Assembly: GCA_963758025.1 (NCBI GenBank)
Contig: CAVWUA010000005.1
Span: 248,001 to 312,000 of the forward strand
DNA from: CAVWUA01 sp963758025
GTDB lineage: Bacteria > Planctomycetota > Planctomycetia > Isosphaerales > Isosphaeraceae
Length of the DNA: 64,000 nt
Direction of reading: 5' to 3'
Numbering within the stretch: the stretch's first letter is position 1; the number at the start of each line of letters is the position of its first letter. Shown piece by piece: positions 25,111 through 35,123 of this stretch. A model generated the notes under the pieces. That model was not told the origin of the DNA and searched no databases. It saw nothing but the letters and a program-made list of their open reading frames with translations. The translations under genes and the position numbers were made by a program.

Positions 25111-26394
25111 TCAGGCGAAGAGTTCCTTGATCGGCTGAGCGCCATCCACGATCTTGATCGGGCGGCCGAGGGGCGTGGTGTACTGGGTGTCGATCGGGAT
25201 GCCCATCGCCTTGGTCATCGTGGCGATGATGTCCATGACGCCGACCTCACGATCGACGACCTCGACCCCGTCCTTGTCCGTCGCGCCGACGAGCTGCCCG
25301 CCGGTCAGGCCGCCGCCACCCATGACGATCGACCAGCTTCGCGGCCAGTGGTCGCGGCCGGAGTTCTGGTTGACGCGAGGGGTGCGGCCGAACTCGCCCA
25401 TCCAGACGACCAGGGTGTTCTCCAGCAACCCGCGCTGGGCCAGGTCGGCCACGAGGCTGCCCATCCCCTTGTCAAGCTGGGGCAGGTTGCCCCGCGAGAG
25501 GGTGTTGAAGATGTCGTTGTGGTTGTCCCAGCCGCCGAGGGCGACCTCGACGAACGAGACCCCCTGCTCGACCAGGCGACGGGCCATCAGGCAGCCGGAG
25601 CCGAACGAGTTCCGGCCGTAGGCGTCGCGCACCGCCGGGGGCTCCTCCTCCAGGTTGAAGGTCCGGGTGTAGCGCGAGTTCATCATGCGGATCGTCTTGG
25701 AATACACCGCCTTGTGATCGAGCGGCGAATAGCCGCGATGCTGGGCGGCGAAGTTGTCCTCGACCAGGCCGAGCATCCGCAACCGGCGGGTCATGCGCTG
25801 ACCGTCCACCCCGTCGGGGGGCTGGAGGTTGGCGATCGGGGCGGTCGGGTTCTGGATGAAGAACGGCGAATGCGTCATCCCGAGGAAGCCGGCGGACTGC
25901 CCGGAGGTGTTGATCGAGATGCAGTGTGGCAGGTCGATCTCGACCTTCGAGCCGAGTTCATACGAGCAGTACGAGCCGAAGCCGGGATGCACGACGGTCG
26001 GGTTGGGGGCATACCCGGTGTGCATCTTGTACGTGCCGCGGTCGTGGTTGCCTTCCTGGGAATTCAGCGAACGGACGATGTTCAGGTGATGCATCTGCCT
26101 GGCGATCGTGGGCAGATGCTCGCAGATCTTCACGCCATCGGCCGACGTGGCGATCGGCTTGAACTCGCCACCGTTCTTCTCGCTCTCGGGCTTGAGGTCC
26201 CAGGTGTCCATGTGGCTCGGGCCGCCACCCATCCAGAGCAGGATGCAGCTCTTGTTCGCCTTGCGCAACGCCGCCGCGTTGGCATGCAGCGCACCGACGA
26301 ACTGCATGGCCGGAAGCGCCATCGCCGAGGTGGCGAGGTGACCCATGAAGTGCCGACGGGTCATGCCTCGCGGTGTTCTTAGCTGATCGAACAT
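25111..26394 (-). CDS. DUF1501 protein with Tat signal
   Basis: Intact, about 427 residues from ATG 26394, which follows a gggga ribosome-binding site. The twin-arginine segment RRHFMGHLATSAMALPAM is followed by a sulfatase/alkaline-phosphatase-like fold: CILLWMGGGPSHMDTWDLKP near the N-terminus, VEVALGGWDNHNDIF and VVWMGEFGRTPRVN near the C-terminus. DUF1501 proteins are hallmarks of planctomycetes and are usually paired with a DUF1549/DUF1553 gene, as here. The function is unknown, probably periplasmic. Confidence 0.9.
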   Translation of the reverse strand: MFDQLRTPRGMTRRHFMGHLATSAMALPAMQFVGALHANAAALRKANKSCILLWMGGGPSHMDTWDLKPESEKNGGEFKPIATSADGVKICEHLPTIARQMHHLNIVRSLNSQEGNHDRGTYKMHTGYAPNPTVVHPGFGSYCSYELGSKVEIDLPHCISINTSGQSAGFLGMTHSPFFIQNPTAPIANLQPPDGVDGQRMTRRLRMLGLVEDNFAAQHRGYSPLDHKAVYSKTIRMMNSRYTRTFNLEEEPPAVRDAYGRNSFGSGCLMARRLVEQGVSFVEVALGGWDNHNDIFNTLSRGNLPQLDKGMGSLVADLAQRGLLENTLVVWMGEFGRTPRVNQNSGRDHWPRSWSIVMGGGGLTGGQLVGATDKDGVEVVDREVGVMDIIATMTKAMGIPIDTQYTTPLGRPIKIVDGAQPIKELFA

Positions 26395-26463
26395 CTCTCT
26401 TGGTCCCCCTTGTGTGACGGATGGAGCTGGCTCATGCAACGCAACGCGGCGACAGCGAATGGA

Positions 26464-28118
26464 TCAATGGTTCAGCACGAACTCGTTCGAGTTCAGCAAG
26501 GCCCAGAAGATATCTTCCATCACCCGGATCGGGTCCTTGTCCGTGGCCAGGAACGACCGCATCTTGGACATTTCCCCCGCGGTCGGGTAACGGCTCAGGG
26601 CCGAGAGGTACAGGTAGTTGACCATGAAGGCGTCAGGCCGGGCCTTCCGCTGAGCCATCGCGGCATCCTTCAGCTTGGCAAGGAAGCTCCCCTTTTTCCC
26701 TCCGGTGGCCTGCGCCATGAGGTCCCCGTTCATCATCATCAGGGCTTGTGGAATCGTCCCCTGGAAGTTGGTCGTTTCGGAAACCTCATCCGTCGCGAAG
26801 GTGAAGATGAACTGGTTCATCCAGCGGTCCCGGCGCTGATCGGTCTCGCGGTCGCCACCAGCCTTGTGGGCGTCGGTCGCCACCAGCAAGGAGTCAAAGA
26901 GCTGCTCGGGGCTCATCGGCTTGACCACCATGTGGCTGAACAGCGTCTCGTCCTTCTCGTTGTCCTTGGTCTGGACGCTGGAGAGGTGATACGCCTTGCT
27001 GCTGGTGATCCAGCGGATCAGGTCCTTGACGTCGTAGTCGTTCGCGCGGAAGTCCTCGGCCAGCTGGTCGAGCAACTCGGGATGGCTGGGCGGGTTATGG
27101 TCGCCGAAGTCATCGACCGGATGCACGATGCCCCGTCCCAGGAAGTGCCCCCACATCCGGTTGACGAAGGCGCGGGCAAACTGGAGGTTGTCCTCCTCGG
27201 TCACGAACTTGCCGAGGGCCTCGCGGCGGTCCACGTCCGCCCCCTGGCTGATCCGACGACCGTCCAGGAAGGTCGGGAAGGCGATTCCGACGACGGCGTT
27301 GCGCTTCTCGAAGCTGGAGTAGGCGTCGGTCGGCACGTCGGACAACTCGGTGTGATCGTAAACCTCACCGCCGCTCGCGTCGGTCTTCATCACGTCCCGG
27401 GACCGCACCCCCTTGAAGAAGGCGTTGATGCCCCAGAAATCTTCCTGCTTCCAGTCGTTGGAAGGATGGTCGTGACACTGGGTACACTGGATCTGCTGAC
27501 CAAGGAAGACGCGGGTCGTCAGCGAGGTCAGGTTGACGGCGCCGTCCTGCAGGTGGGCCATCGCGAAATTGACCGCGCCATTCTCCTTGTTCGAGCCCTT
27601 GGCCGTGATCAATTCGTAGGCCATCTCGTTCCAGGGCCGGTTCGCGGCGAACTGCCGTCGCAACCAGCCGGAGAGTTCGTTGCGATCGACATTACGGCCG
27701 TCCGGCCGACGGCCCACGAGCAAGGTCGCCCAGATGTTACCGAAGTTCTTGGGATAATCCGGATGGGCCAGCAGGTATTCCACCAGCTTGGCCTGTTTGC
27801 CGGATCTCCTTGCTGGCGAGATAGGAACCGGCCTCCTCGACGGTCGGAATCCGCCCGAGGATGTCCAGGTAAACCCGCCGCATGAACTCGGCTTCCGGGG
27901 CGGTCGGCGACGGCTTGATGCCGGCCGATTCCCACTCGCTCGAAATCATTTGATCGATGTACTGTGAGGGCTCGGAGTCGGAGTGCCGACTCTCCTCCAG
28001 TCGCATCCGGGGGCATGGCACGAGAGCTCGACATCGTGACGACGGCCATGACGGTCAAAGCGACCAAGCCACGCCAGCTCCGAGCGATCGTCCGTCTCAA
28101 GGATGTCGGATTCATCAT
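26464..28118 (-). CDS. DUF1549/DUF1553 protein, frame corrected
   Basis: About 550 residues with an N-terminal signal segment (RTIARSWRGLVALTVMAVVT). The DUF1549 part has MRRVYLDILGRIPTVEEAG, the usual planctomycete signature. The DUF1553 part has NLQFARAFVNRMWGHFLGRG and NPPSHPELLDQLAEDF. A CxxCH motif, CTQCHDHP, is present near 27475 and may bind haem. Two single-base insertions break the frame, one near 28015 and one near 27805 (cgg[c]aaacag). The partner DUF1501 gene lies 69 bp downstream. The function is unknown. A candidate promoter is at 28216-28244. Confidence 0.85.
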
Positions 28119-28581
28119 GCGAAGTCCCTCACGGAAACTGAAGGATTCGACACCAGTAGCGAAGGGGGAGTGGTGCCGTTGATCTGGTTGGAATCGAGAG
28201 GTAAGGCTTTCATTGAACTTATGACGAAAGCCGGATTGTGTCAAAGATATTTTGGCATCGCCCAAGGATTTTTGCAACGATGAATCCATGAAGCAACGCA
28301 AACAATCATCGACCTTCAGAAGTTACGAAAGACAGGAAGACTTGTGACTGGCCAGGGTACGAGACATCCCCGGCAGCAGCAAGCCTCGCCGCAAGTCGCT
28401 ATCCTGCAAGAAGATACAGAAACACCATTCCAGCGCATCTTCCAGCGCCGAACGAACCCACCTGCCGGATTGGCAGTCGATCGGGTGAAGAGCCGCCAGT
28501 CTCTTCTACGAGTCGCGGGATGATTCGTTCGACAGGATCACGTGCGCGAGAACACGGGCACGGGACGGCGGGACGCGGCGG
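28119..28581. other. Intergenic region upstream of two minus-strand genes
   Basis: This 463-bp gap separates the ABC transporter stop from the DUF1549/1553 start, both on minus. Apart from the promoter at 28216-28244 I see no conserved gene, tRNA or strong hairpin in it. Confidence 0.5.
28216..28244 (-). promoter_or_regulatory. Candidate promoter of the DUF1549/1553-DUF1501 pair
   Basis: On minus, a perfect TTGACA (28244-28239) is followed after 17 bases by TAAGTT (28221-28216). The -10 box is weak, matching three of six positions. The predicted start of transcription leaves a leader of about 90 bases before ATG 28118. Confidence 0.4.
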
Positions 28582-30828
28582 TCAGGCGCTCTCGCGCTGG
28601 AAATGGATCTCGTGGAGGCGCCGGTAGAGGGGGGAGCTTCGCCGGAGTTCGGCGTCGGTCCCGACGGCCTCGATCCGACCGTTGTTCATCAGAACGATGC
28701 GATCGGCGAACTGGAGGGACCCGAGGCTGTGGGTGATGATGAACGTGGTCCGGTGCCGGGCGAACTCCTCGATGGCCTTGCGGATCAGGGCCTCATCCTG
28801 GATATCGACCGCGCTGGTCGCCTCGTCGAGGATCAGGATGGCCGGATCGCGGAGCATGGCGCGGGCCAGGGCGATCCGCTGGCGCTGTCCGCCGGATAGC
28901 CCCAGGCCGCGCTCGCCGATGTGCGAGTCGTAGCCTTCGGGCAGGTTGGAGATGAACTGGTGGGCATACGCCCGCTTCGCGGCGGCGATGATCTGCTCGC
29001 GGCTGACGTGGCGGGAGCCATACGCGATGTTGTCGGCCAGCGTCGCGTCGAACAGGATCGTCTCCTGCGTCACCATGCCGATCTGCCGGCGGAGGCTCCG
29101 GAGCTGAACGTCGCGGAGGTCGTGACCATCGATCCGGATCGCGCCCGTCTGCACTTCCCAGAAGCGCGGCAGGAGGCTCATCAGGGTCGATTTGCCGCAT
29201 CCGTTCGGACCGACCAGGGCGATCGTCTCGCCGTGCCGGACGGTCAGGTCGAGACCGCGAAGGACCGTGTCCCGGCCATTGTAGCTGAAGCCGACGTTCT
29301 CGAACTCGATCGGAGAGAGGTGCCTCGTCAGGTGGACGGCCGTCGAGCGGTCGGCGACCTCGGGCCGGCGGTCCATCAGGGCGCAGATGCGATCGGAGGC
29401 GGCCGCCGCGCGCTGGATCTTCGAGTGAACGTTGGAAAGCTTGCGGATCGGGTCCGACGCCCCGGCGAGCATCGCGTAAAGGTCAGCAGGTCCTCGGTCG
29501 TCATCAACTGCGACGCGAGCTGGAGCTTGATGAGGCCCAGGTCCAGGAACATCGTATCCCGAAGGACCAGATACGCTCCCGGACAGCAGCGCGATCGAGA
29601 CGGTCGAGAGGGCCAGGAGTTCCAGCACCGGATCGGACAGGGCGTCGATCATGGCGACGCGGACGCTCTTGCGATAGAGGGACTTCGTCTCCAGGAAGAA
29701 CCGCCGACGCTCGTAGCGCTCCATCGTGAAGGCCTTGACGACCTTGATCCCCTGGAAGCTCTCCTGAAGGATCTTGTAGATGTTCGACATGCTCTCCAGG
29801 CTGCGACGGACGGCCCGCTTCATGATCTTGCCGACGCGGTAGGTCGTCGCCGCCGAGATCGGTACGAGAATCAGGGTCAGGCAGGTCAGCCGCCAGTTGA
29901 ACCACAGGGCCCCGCCGAGGCAGGCCGCGACCCGCAGCGGCTCGCGGATCACCTTGCTCAGGAGGGTGTTGAGCCCCTGGCTGAGCGAGTCCATGTCGTT
30001 CGTGAACCGCGACATCAACTCGGCGGAACCCTGGTCGCTAAAGCTGGAGAGGTCCAGCGCCATCGTGCGACGGAAGAACAGGTTGCGGATGTCGAAGAGG
30101 CTGAGCTGCATGATGTCCGCGACCAGGACTTCCTGGAGGAACATGAACAACCCCTTGATGGCGACTCCCAGCATGACCAGGCCGATCAGGAGCAGCAGGG
30201 TGTGGAACCCGTCGTCCGGCAGATAGTGGTTGATCCATCGGCTGAAGCCACTCGTACCAGCCAAGCCACGTCTTCTGCTTGGCCAGCTCACGGTTCAGCG
30301 AGGCTCGTCGCCGGGAGAGGCCCACGGAGTCGTTCTTGTTCAGCAGGTCGATCGCCTTCTTCAGCTCGTCGAAGCGCGCGGTCGCCACATCGGTCAGGCG
30401 CCTCTGAGCGACCAGGTCGGCTTTTTCGGCGGGGGTCAGACTTTTCTGAGGGCTCCCTCATGGAGATCATCGAGCTTGCGCTGAAGGTCGCGGAACTTCT
30501 TCTCCTGGAGATCAACATTCGCCTCGACCCGCTTCTTGTGCGCGACGAGGTTCGGGCGTGCGCGGGCGGGCCGGGGTCGCCAGCCGCTCGACGGTGTCCA
30601 TCTCGACCAGACGGGCCTGGTGCGTCTCGATCTCGATCCGCGTATCGACGACCTTCTGCGAGATCCAGCGCTGGCAGTTCTGGCTATGGAAGAGGATCTG
30701 CAACAGCGGATAGACGGCACTGAGGTTGGCGAACCACAGTAGCGCGACCATCACCGCGCAGCAGAGGAGAGGAGAAACCGGCCTCGGTAAGGCCAGGCGA
30801 ATCGAGCGAGCCGGGCGAAATTCTTCAT
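28582..30828 (-). CDS. MsbA-like ABC exporter with a long coiled-coil insert, frame corrected
   Basis: About 748 residues after correction: membrane domain then nucleotide-binding domain. The latter is intact, with Walker A LVGPNGCGKSTLM, signature LSGGQRQRIALARAM and Walker B ILILDEATSAVD. The first membrane segment (residues about 15-45) is followed by a charged coiled-coil-like stretch of roughly 130 residues (HKKRVEANVDLQEKKFRDLQ and so on) before the next helix, LPDDGFHTLLLLIGLVMLG. Exporters usually have only a short loop there. Six one-base frame corrections are needed, near 30773, 30577, 30437, 30240, 29580 and 29484, some of which cancel. The start is ATG 30828. It probably flips a lipid or glycolipid. 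The transport substrate is unknown. Confidence 0.75.
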
Positions 30829-31008
30829 GGTTGGCGAGCGCCGAAGAAGGGACCCCCTGGGCTTCCTTGCCGACTTCAGCGCGTTGGGTCCAACGCCGAA
30901 GCCTGGGACGAGCCGCCTTGTACCAGGAACCTCCAGGGTCGGCAAGTCGAGTTCGACAGCGCATCGATTCCGAGGTCGAACTTCGTGAGCCGTTACGGTA
31001 AATCGGGG

Positions 31009-31038
31009 TTGGCAAAGGTTGACGCCTGGGAGTAAACT
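31009..31038 (+). promoter_or_regulatory. Candidate promoter of the glycosyltransferase/kinase genes
   Basis: TTGGCA (31009-31014) and TAAACT (31033-31038) are separated by 18 bases. They match five and four of six consensus positions. The gap also holds the divergent ABC exporter start. The leader to ATG 31094 would be about 50 bases. Confidence 0.4.
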
Positions 31039-31093
31039 CCCCCCGCTCTGTCGTGTCGTGTGGCACGATCGGCGGACCGTCATGGAGGACGGG

Positions 31094-32151
31094 ATGAAGG
31101 CGCTCGCCCTGGTCGATGCACCGGATCACGTCTGCTGCCGCTATCGCATCCGTGCGTTCGAGCCGGCGGTCATCGCCTCCGGTGGCTCACTCACCGTCGA
31201 AGGATTGGGCCGAGGCCCGATCGAACGCTCGGCCCGGCTTGCTCGCGCGAACCGATTCGATGCCGTCGTACTCCAGCGCAAGCTGCTTCCCGGCTGGCAG
31301 CTCCGCCTGCTTCGGCAACGGGCTCGACGGCTGATCTTCGACTTCGACGACGCGGTCCTCTACCGCGATTCGTACGATCCTCGAGGCCCCCACTGCCCGA
31401 GACGCGCCGCGCGATTCGCCCTCACCGTGAGGCTGGCCGACCTGGTCATTGCCGGCAACGACTTCCTCGCGTCGTGCGCCGAGAGGCCGGCGCAGCGCCT
31501 GAGCGGGTCCGCGTCATCCCGACGTGCGTGGATACCGACCGCTATGAACCCTCCGCGACCGCAAGGGACGGAGACGCCCCGCAACTCGTCTGGATCGGGT
31601 CGTCGAGCACGCTTCAAGGGCTGGAGCGGCAGCGTCCGCTCCTGGAGCGGCTAGGCCGGGAGGTCCCTGGCCTGCGACTCCGGCTCATCTGCGACCGATT
31701 CCCCCGCTTCGACCCGCTGGACGTCGTGCCGATTCCCTGGAACGAGGCGACCGAAGCCCGCGAGATCGCCAACGGAGACGTGGGCGTCTCCTGGGTTCCC
31801 GACGACCTCTGGAGTCGGGGTAAGTGCGGGCTGAAGGTGCTCCAGTATCAGGCGGCCGGTCTGCCGGTCATCGCCAACCCGGTCGGCGTCCACCCCGAGA
31901 TGATCCGGCCAGGAGAGACGGGATATCTCGCCGAGACCGAGACGCAGTGGATCGAGGCGGTTCGGACACTCGCCGCTGATCGCGCCTTGCGACGACGGAT
32001 GGGCGCGAAAGCCCGCGAAGCGGTCGAGTCCCGCTATTCCATTGCCTCCGGGGCACCCGCGTTCGTCGCCGCATTGTCGGGACCTCTCGCCCGGCAGGCC
32101 CCTCCGCGCCTCTTCCAGCACAAAGAACGGAAACGCCAGCCATCGCTCTGA
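31094..32151 (+). CDS. GT4-like glycosyltransferase, frame corrected
   Basis: About 352 residues. The N-terminal half (MKALALVDAPDHVCCRYRIR, RRLIFDFDDAVLYRDSYD) is typical of GT4 proteins of this group. After one missing base near 31490 the C-terminal half gives ERVRVIPTCVDTDRY, then PQLVWIGSSSTLQGLE and GKCGLKVLQYQAAGLPVIAN, the donor-binding part. ATG 31094 follows a ggagg at 31084-31088. An ATG at 31082 is in frame but lies on the ribosome-binding site. It starts a plus-strand run with the tandem kinase and the metallopeptidase. Probably envelope glycan assembly. Confidence 0.75.
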
Positions 32152-32185
32152 TGACCTTTCGGAACCCACGGATGGTGAACACCCC

Positions 32186-34006
32186 ATGACCCGGCTCATC
32201 AAGCGAACGGATCTGCCCCCCCGCCCTCCGCGGCCCGTCAGAACGTCCCCGACGTCGCCGAGGGAGCCGGAGAGCCGCATTTTTCAGCCTCCGGGATGGG
32301 TCTGGGCCTCGTCGGGCCAGGTCGGCTGGTGGGTCCGTCCCTCCTGGCGATCGACCTTGCTCGGTCCCGGCGGACTTCGCCTGGACGAGTGGCGTGACGC
32401 GGGACGGCTCACGACGGTCAAGACCGGCCCGCACCGGGTGGTCTATCGGGCTGAGCTTGACGGGGGCGCCATCTATATCAAGCATTACCTGGTGCCGAAC
32501 CTGCGGGCCATCATGCGCCAGTGGTTCCGCCGGGGTAAGGGCCGCAACGAGGGCAAGCGGGCCGAACGACTGGCGGGAATCGGTATCCCCACCATCACGC
32601 CGATCGCTCTGGGGGAGCAGAGGCACCGGAAATTCCTGTACGAAAATTTCCTGATCACGCCGGAGATTTCCGACTCGGTTCCGCTTGATGCCTTCATCGA
32701 ACACCATCTGCGCGAAATTCCCGAGCTGGTCCAGCCGCGGATTCGGCGAGAACTGGCGAGGGCTCTCGGCGTCTTGACCGCCCGCCTGCACGAGGCCGGG
32801 TTCCTGCATACGGATTTTCATCCCGGCAACCTCCTCGTGCAATACGACCCCGAGGAATCGATCCGGCTGGCGATGATCGACCTGGACGCCCTGCGGGTCC
32901 GGAAACGCCTGGACTGGTCGGACGTGAGGTCGAACCTGGCGTTGCTGAACCATTACTTCTGGATGCGGAGCGCGAGGACCGACCGGCATCGGTTCCTCCA
33001 GGCCTACCTTCAGGCCCGGACCATCGCGCCGCCAAGCATCAAGGTCCTCGCCCGGGGCATCGAGACCGCCACGCGCCGCTGGGCGGAACGGCTCTGGAGA
33101 CGCTGGAGTAAACGCTGCCGGGGAAGTAACAAGTACTTCGAAATCTATCACGGCCCTCATTCCTGGGCGGTGGCCTCGCGCGAACTCGACGCCGAGACGG
33201 TCCATCTCCTGATGGAGAATCCCGACGCCCCGTTTTCCCGGGCCGATGCGCGGATCCTGAAAGAGTCACGAACCACGACCGTTGCCGAGTGGACGCTGCC
33301 GGTCGGTGGGAAACCGACCCAGGTGATCTACAAGCGGTTCAACCGCAAGAAGTGGCTCGATCCACTCCTGACGATGTTCCGTCCGTCGCGAGCCTGGCGC
33401 GCCTGGCAGGCGGGTGGCCACCTGACCAGCCGGGGCGTGCCTTCCCCGAAGAATCTGGCCATTCTCGCCCGCACGCCATTCCTTTCACGCTGGCGTCCTC
33501 TTTCCCGCTTGCCGCATCAGACCTACCACATCACGGAGAAGGCCGAACCGGCCATGACCCTGAGTGATTATCTACGCAAAGTCTTGCCCACGCTGGAAGG
33601 CCCCCAGCGGAGAATCCAGGTCCGCAAGCTGACGATCGCCCTGGCTCGACTGCTTCGGATGCTGCACGAACGATCCCTGACCCATCGCGACCTGAAGGTG
33701 GCCAATATCCTGATCGTGGGAGATCCCCACGCTGACGAGATCTCGTTGAGTCTGATCGACCTGGTCGGCGTGCGCCTGATCGATCCCATCCCGTTGCGCC
33801 ATCGCATCCAGAACCTCGCCCGGCTCCAGGTCAGCCTGGGGGAGGCCGGGGGCTGGACCCGAACCGACGCCCTCCGGTTCCTCCGGGCCTATCTGCCGAG
33901 GTCGTTGACCGACCGCGACCACTGGAAGGGTCTCTGGCGGGCCATCGAGGCGTCCAGCCACAAGAAGGAACAGAAGAACCGCCGCCGGGGCCGTGCCCTA
34001 TCCTGA
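32186..34006 (+). CDS. Tandem WaaP/lipopolysaccharide kinase-like protein
   Basis: Intact, 606 residues. Two kinase-like domains are fused. In the first (residues about 70-270) the catalytic loop is HTDFHPGNLL and the metal Asp lies in MIDLDAL. In the second (about 330-590) the loop is HRDLKVANIL, followed by LSLIDLVG. Both resemble the Kdo/WaaP family, which phosphorylates heptose or Kdo in lipopolysaccharide core. Both keep the catalytic Asp and Asn, so both may be active. The N-terminal 60 residues are Pro/Arg-rich. ATG 32186 lies 34 bp after the glycosyltransferase stop. A similar tandem arrangement elsewhere is not something I can recall. Confidence 0.78.
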   Translation: MTRLIKRTDLPPRPPRPVRTSPTSPREPESRIFQPPGWVWASSGQVGWWVRPSWRSTLLGPGGLRLDEWRDAGRLTTVKTGPHRVVYRAELDGGAIYIKHYLVPNLRAIMRQWFRRGKGRNEGKRAERLAGIGIPTITPIALGEQRHRKFLYENFLITPEISDSVPLDAFIEHHLREIPELVQPRIRRELARALGVLTARLHEAGFLHTDFHPGNLLVQYDPEESIRLAMIDLDALRVRKRLDWSDVRSNLALLNHYFWMRSARTDRHRFLQAYLQARTIAPPSIKVLARGIETATRRWAERLWRRWSKRCRGSNKYFEIYHGPHSWAVASRELDAETVHLLMENPDAPFSRADARILKESRTTTVAEWTLPVGGKPTQVIYKRFNRKKWLDPLLTMFRPSRAWRAWQAGGHLTSRGVPSPKNLAILARTPFLSRWRPLSRLPHQTYHITEKAEPAMTLSDYLRKVLPTLEGPQRRIQVRKLTIALARLLRMLHERSLTHRDLKVANILIVGDPHADEISLSLIDLVGVRLIDPIPLRHRIQNLARLQVSLGEAGGWTRTDALRFLRAYLPRSLTDRDHWKGLWRAIEASSHKKEQKNRRRGRALS

Positions 34007-34052
34007 CGAACCGACCGCGATCACCCAAGACCCCCCATCGCCGAGGCGTTCC

Positions 34053-34997
34053 ATGATCCAACCCGCCCGACTAGCCGCGCCGGTTCTGATCCTCGGAGGA
34101 ATGCTCCTATCCGCGTCTCTGAGCGGATGTGCCACGCTGGGGACGTCTGATCGATCGCTCGTCCCGACCCGTTACCAGACCCGGACTGGCCCTTACGTCG
34201 TCTCGACAAACCAACCACTGTCCGCCGATGCGCCGGCTCTCCGGCAACTCCAGCTTCTTGAACGGCAGATGGAGACGAAACTCGGCGTGCGCGTTGATCC
34301 GGCCGTGGACCCGATCGAAATCTACATCCTCGACGACCGGACCTCGTTCGAGCACTTCCTCAAATTCTATTATCCCGAGCTTCCCACCCGCCGCGCCTTC
34401 TTCCTGGCGCAGGGGACGCGTCGGGTCGTGTACACGTACCAGGGGGACCATCTGGAAGAGGACCTGCGTCACGAGGCGACTCACGCGCTCCTGCATGCCT
34501 CGGCCTCCGACCTGCCGCTCTGGCTCGACGAAGGGCTGGCGGAATATTTCGAGGTCCCCGCACGGGAGAACGGGGTCAACGCGGAGCACCTCGCCCGCCT
34601 GCCCCGTGACCTGGCCGACGGCTGGAGGCCCGACCTGCTCCGACTGGAAAACCTGAAGGACGTGCGTCAAATGTCCCCGCGCGATTATCGCGAGTCCTGG
34701 GCATGGGCCCACTACCTCCTGAACGGTTCGCAAAATGGCCGGGCAACCCTGCTTGGCTACCTGGCGGACCTGCGATCGGGAGCGAGCACCGTTCCCCTCT
34801 CGGCTCGACTGGGCGCTGATCCCGATGCGCCTGTCGCCCAGATGATCGCCCACCTGGAACATGCCCGCGAGCGGCCTCTGGCCGCCACCGCGCCGGCTCC
34901 GATCGCGGTCATGCGGCTTCAAAACGTACCCCCGCCACGCCGTCGCGGACTGCTGGGCCGCCTCCGCGATCTCTTCTCGCCCCAACGCGACGAATGA
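34053..34997 (+). CDS. Putative lipoprotein metallopeptidase (DUF1570-like)
   Basis: Intact, 314 residues from ATG 34053 (ATG 33993, overlapping the kinase gene, is an alternative). The N-terminus has a lipobox, LSASLSGCATLG, so it is probably lipid-anchored. A gluzincin-type site is clear: DLRHEATHALLH (HExxH) and LWLDEGLAEYFE (third ligand Glu). This matches peptidases of the DUF1570 type, common in planctomycetes. It may process envelope proteins. The substrate is unknown. It follows the tandem kinase gene by 46 bp. Confidence 0.75.
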   Translation: MIQPARLAAPVLILGGMLLSASLSGCATLGTSDRSLVPTRYQTRTGPYVVSTNQPLSADAPALRQLQLLERQMETKLGVRVDPAVDPIEIYILDDRTSFEHFLKFYYPELPTRRAFFLAQGTRRVVYTYQGDHLEEDLRHEATHALLHASASDLPLWLDEGLAEYFEVPARENGVNAEHLARLPRDLADGWRPDLLRLENLKDVRQMSPRDYRESWAWAHYLLNGSQNGRATLLGYLADLRSGASTVPLSARLGADPDAPVAQMIAHLEHARERPLAATAPAPIAVMRLQNVPPPRRRGLLGRLRDLFSPQRDE

Positions 34998-35123
34998 GAT
35001 CAGACGAAGGATCGCGACCGACTTGAGGCTTGCGTTCGCGAGGAAAGCCGTTGAGACTGGCAATTCCGAACCATCGGAATTGGATTGCTCTCGACATCCC
35101 TCGTGACGGAAGGGTCGGAAACG

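Noticed and set aside
28921..30723. 600-residue plus-strand frame opposite the ABC exporter
   Set aside because: No motif and opposite strong ABC transporter signatures.
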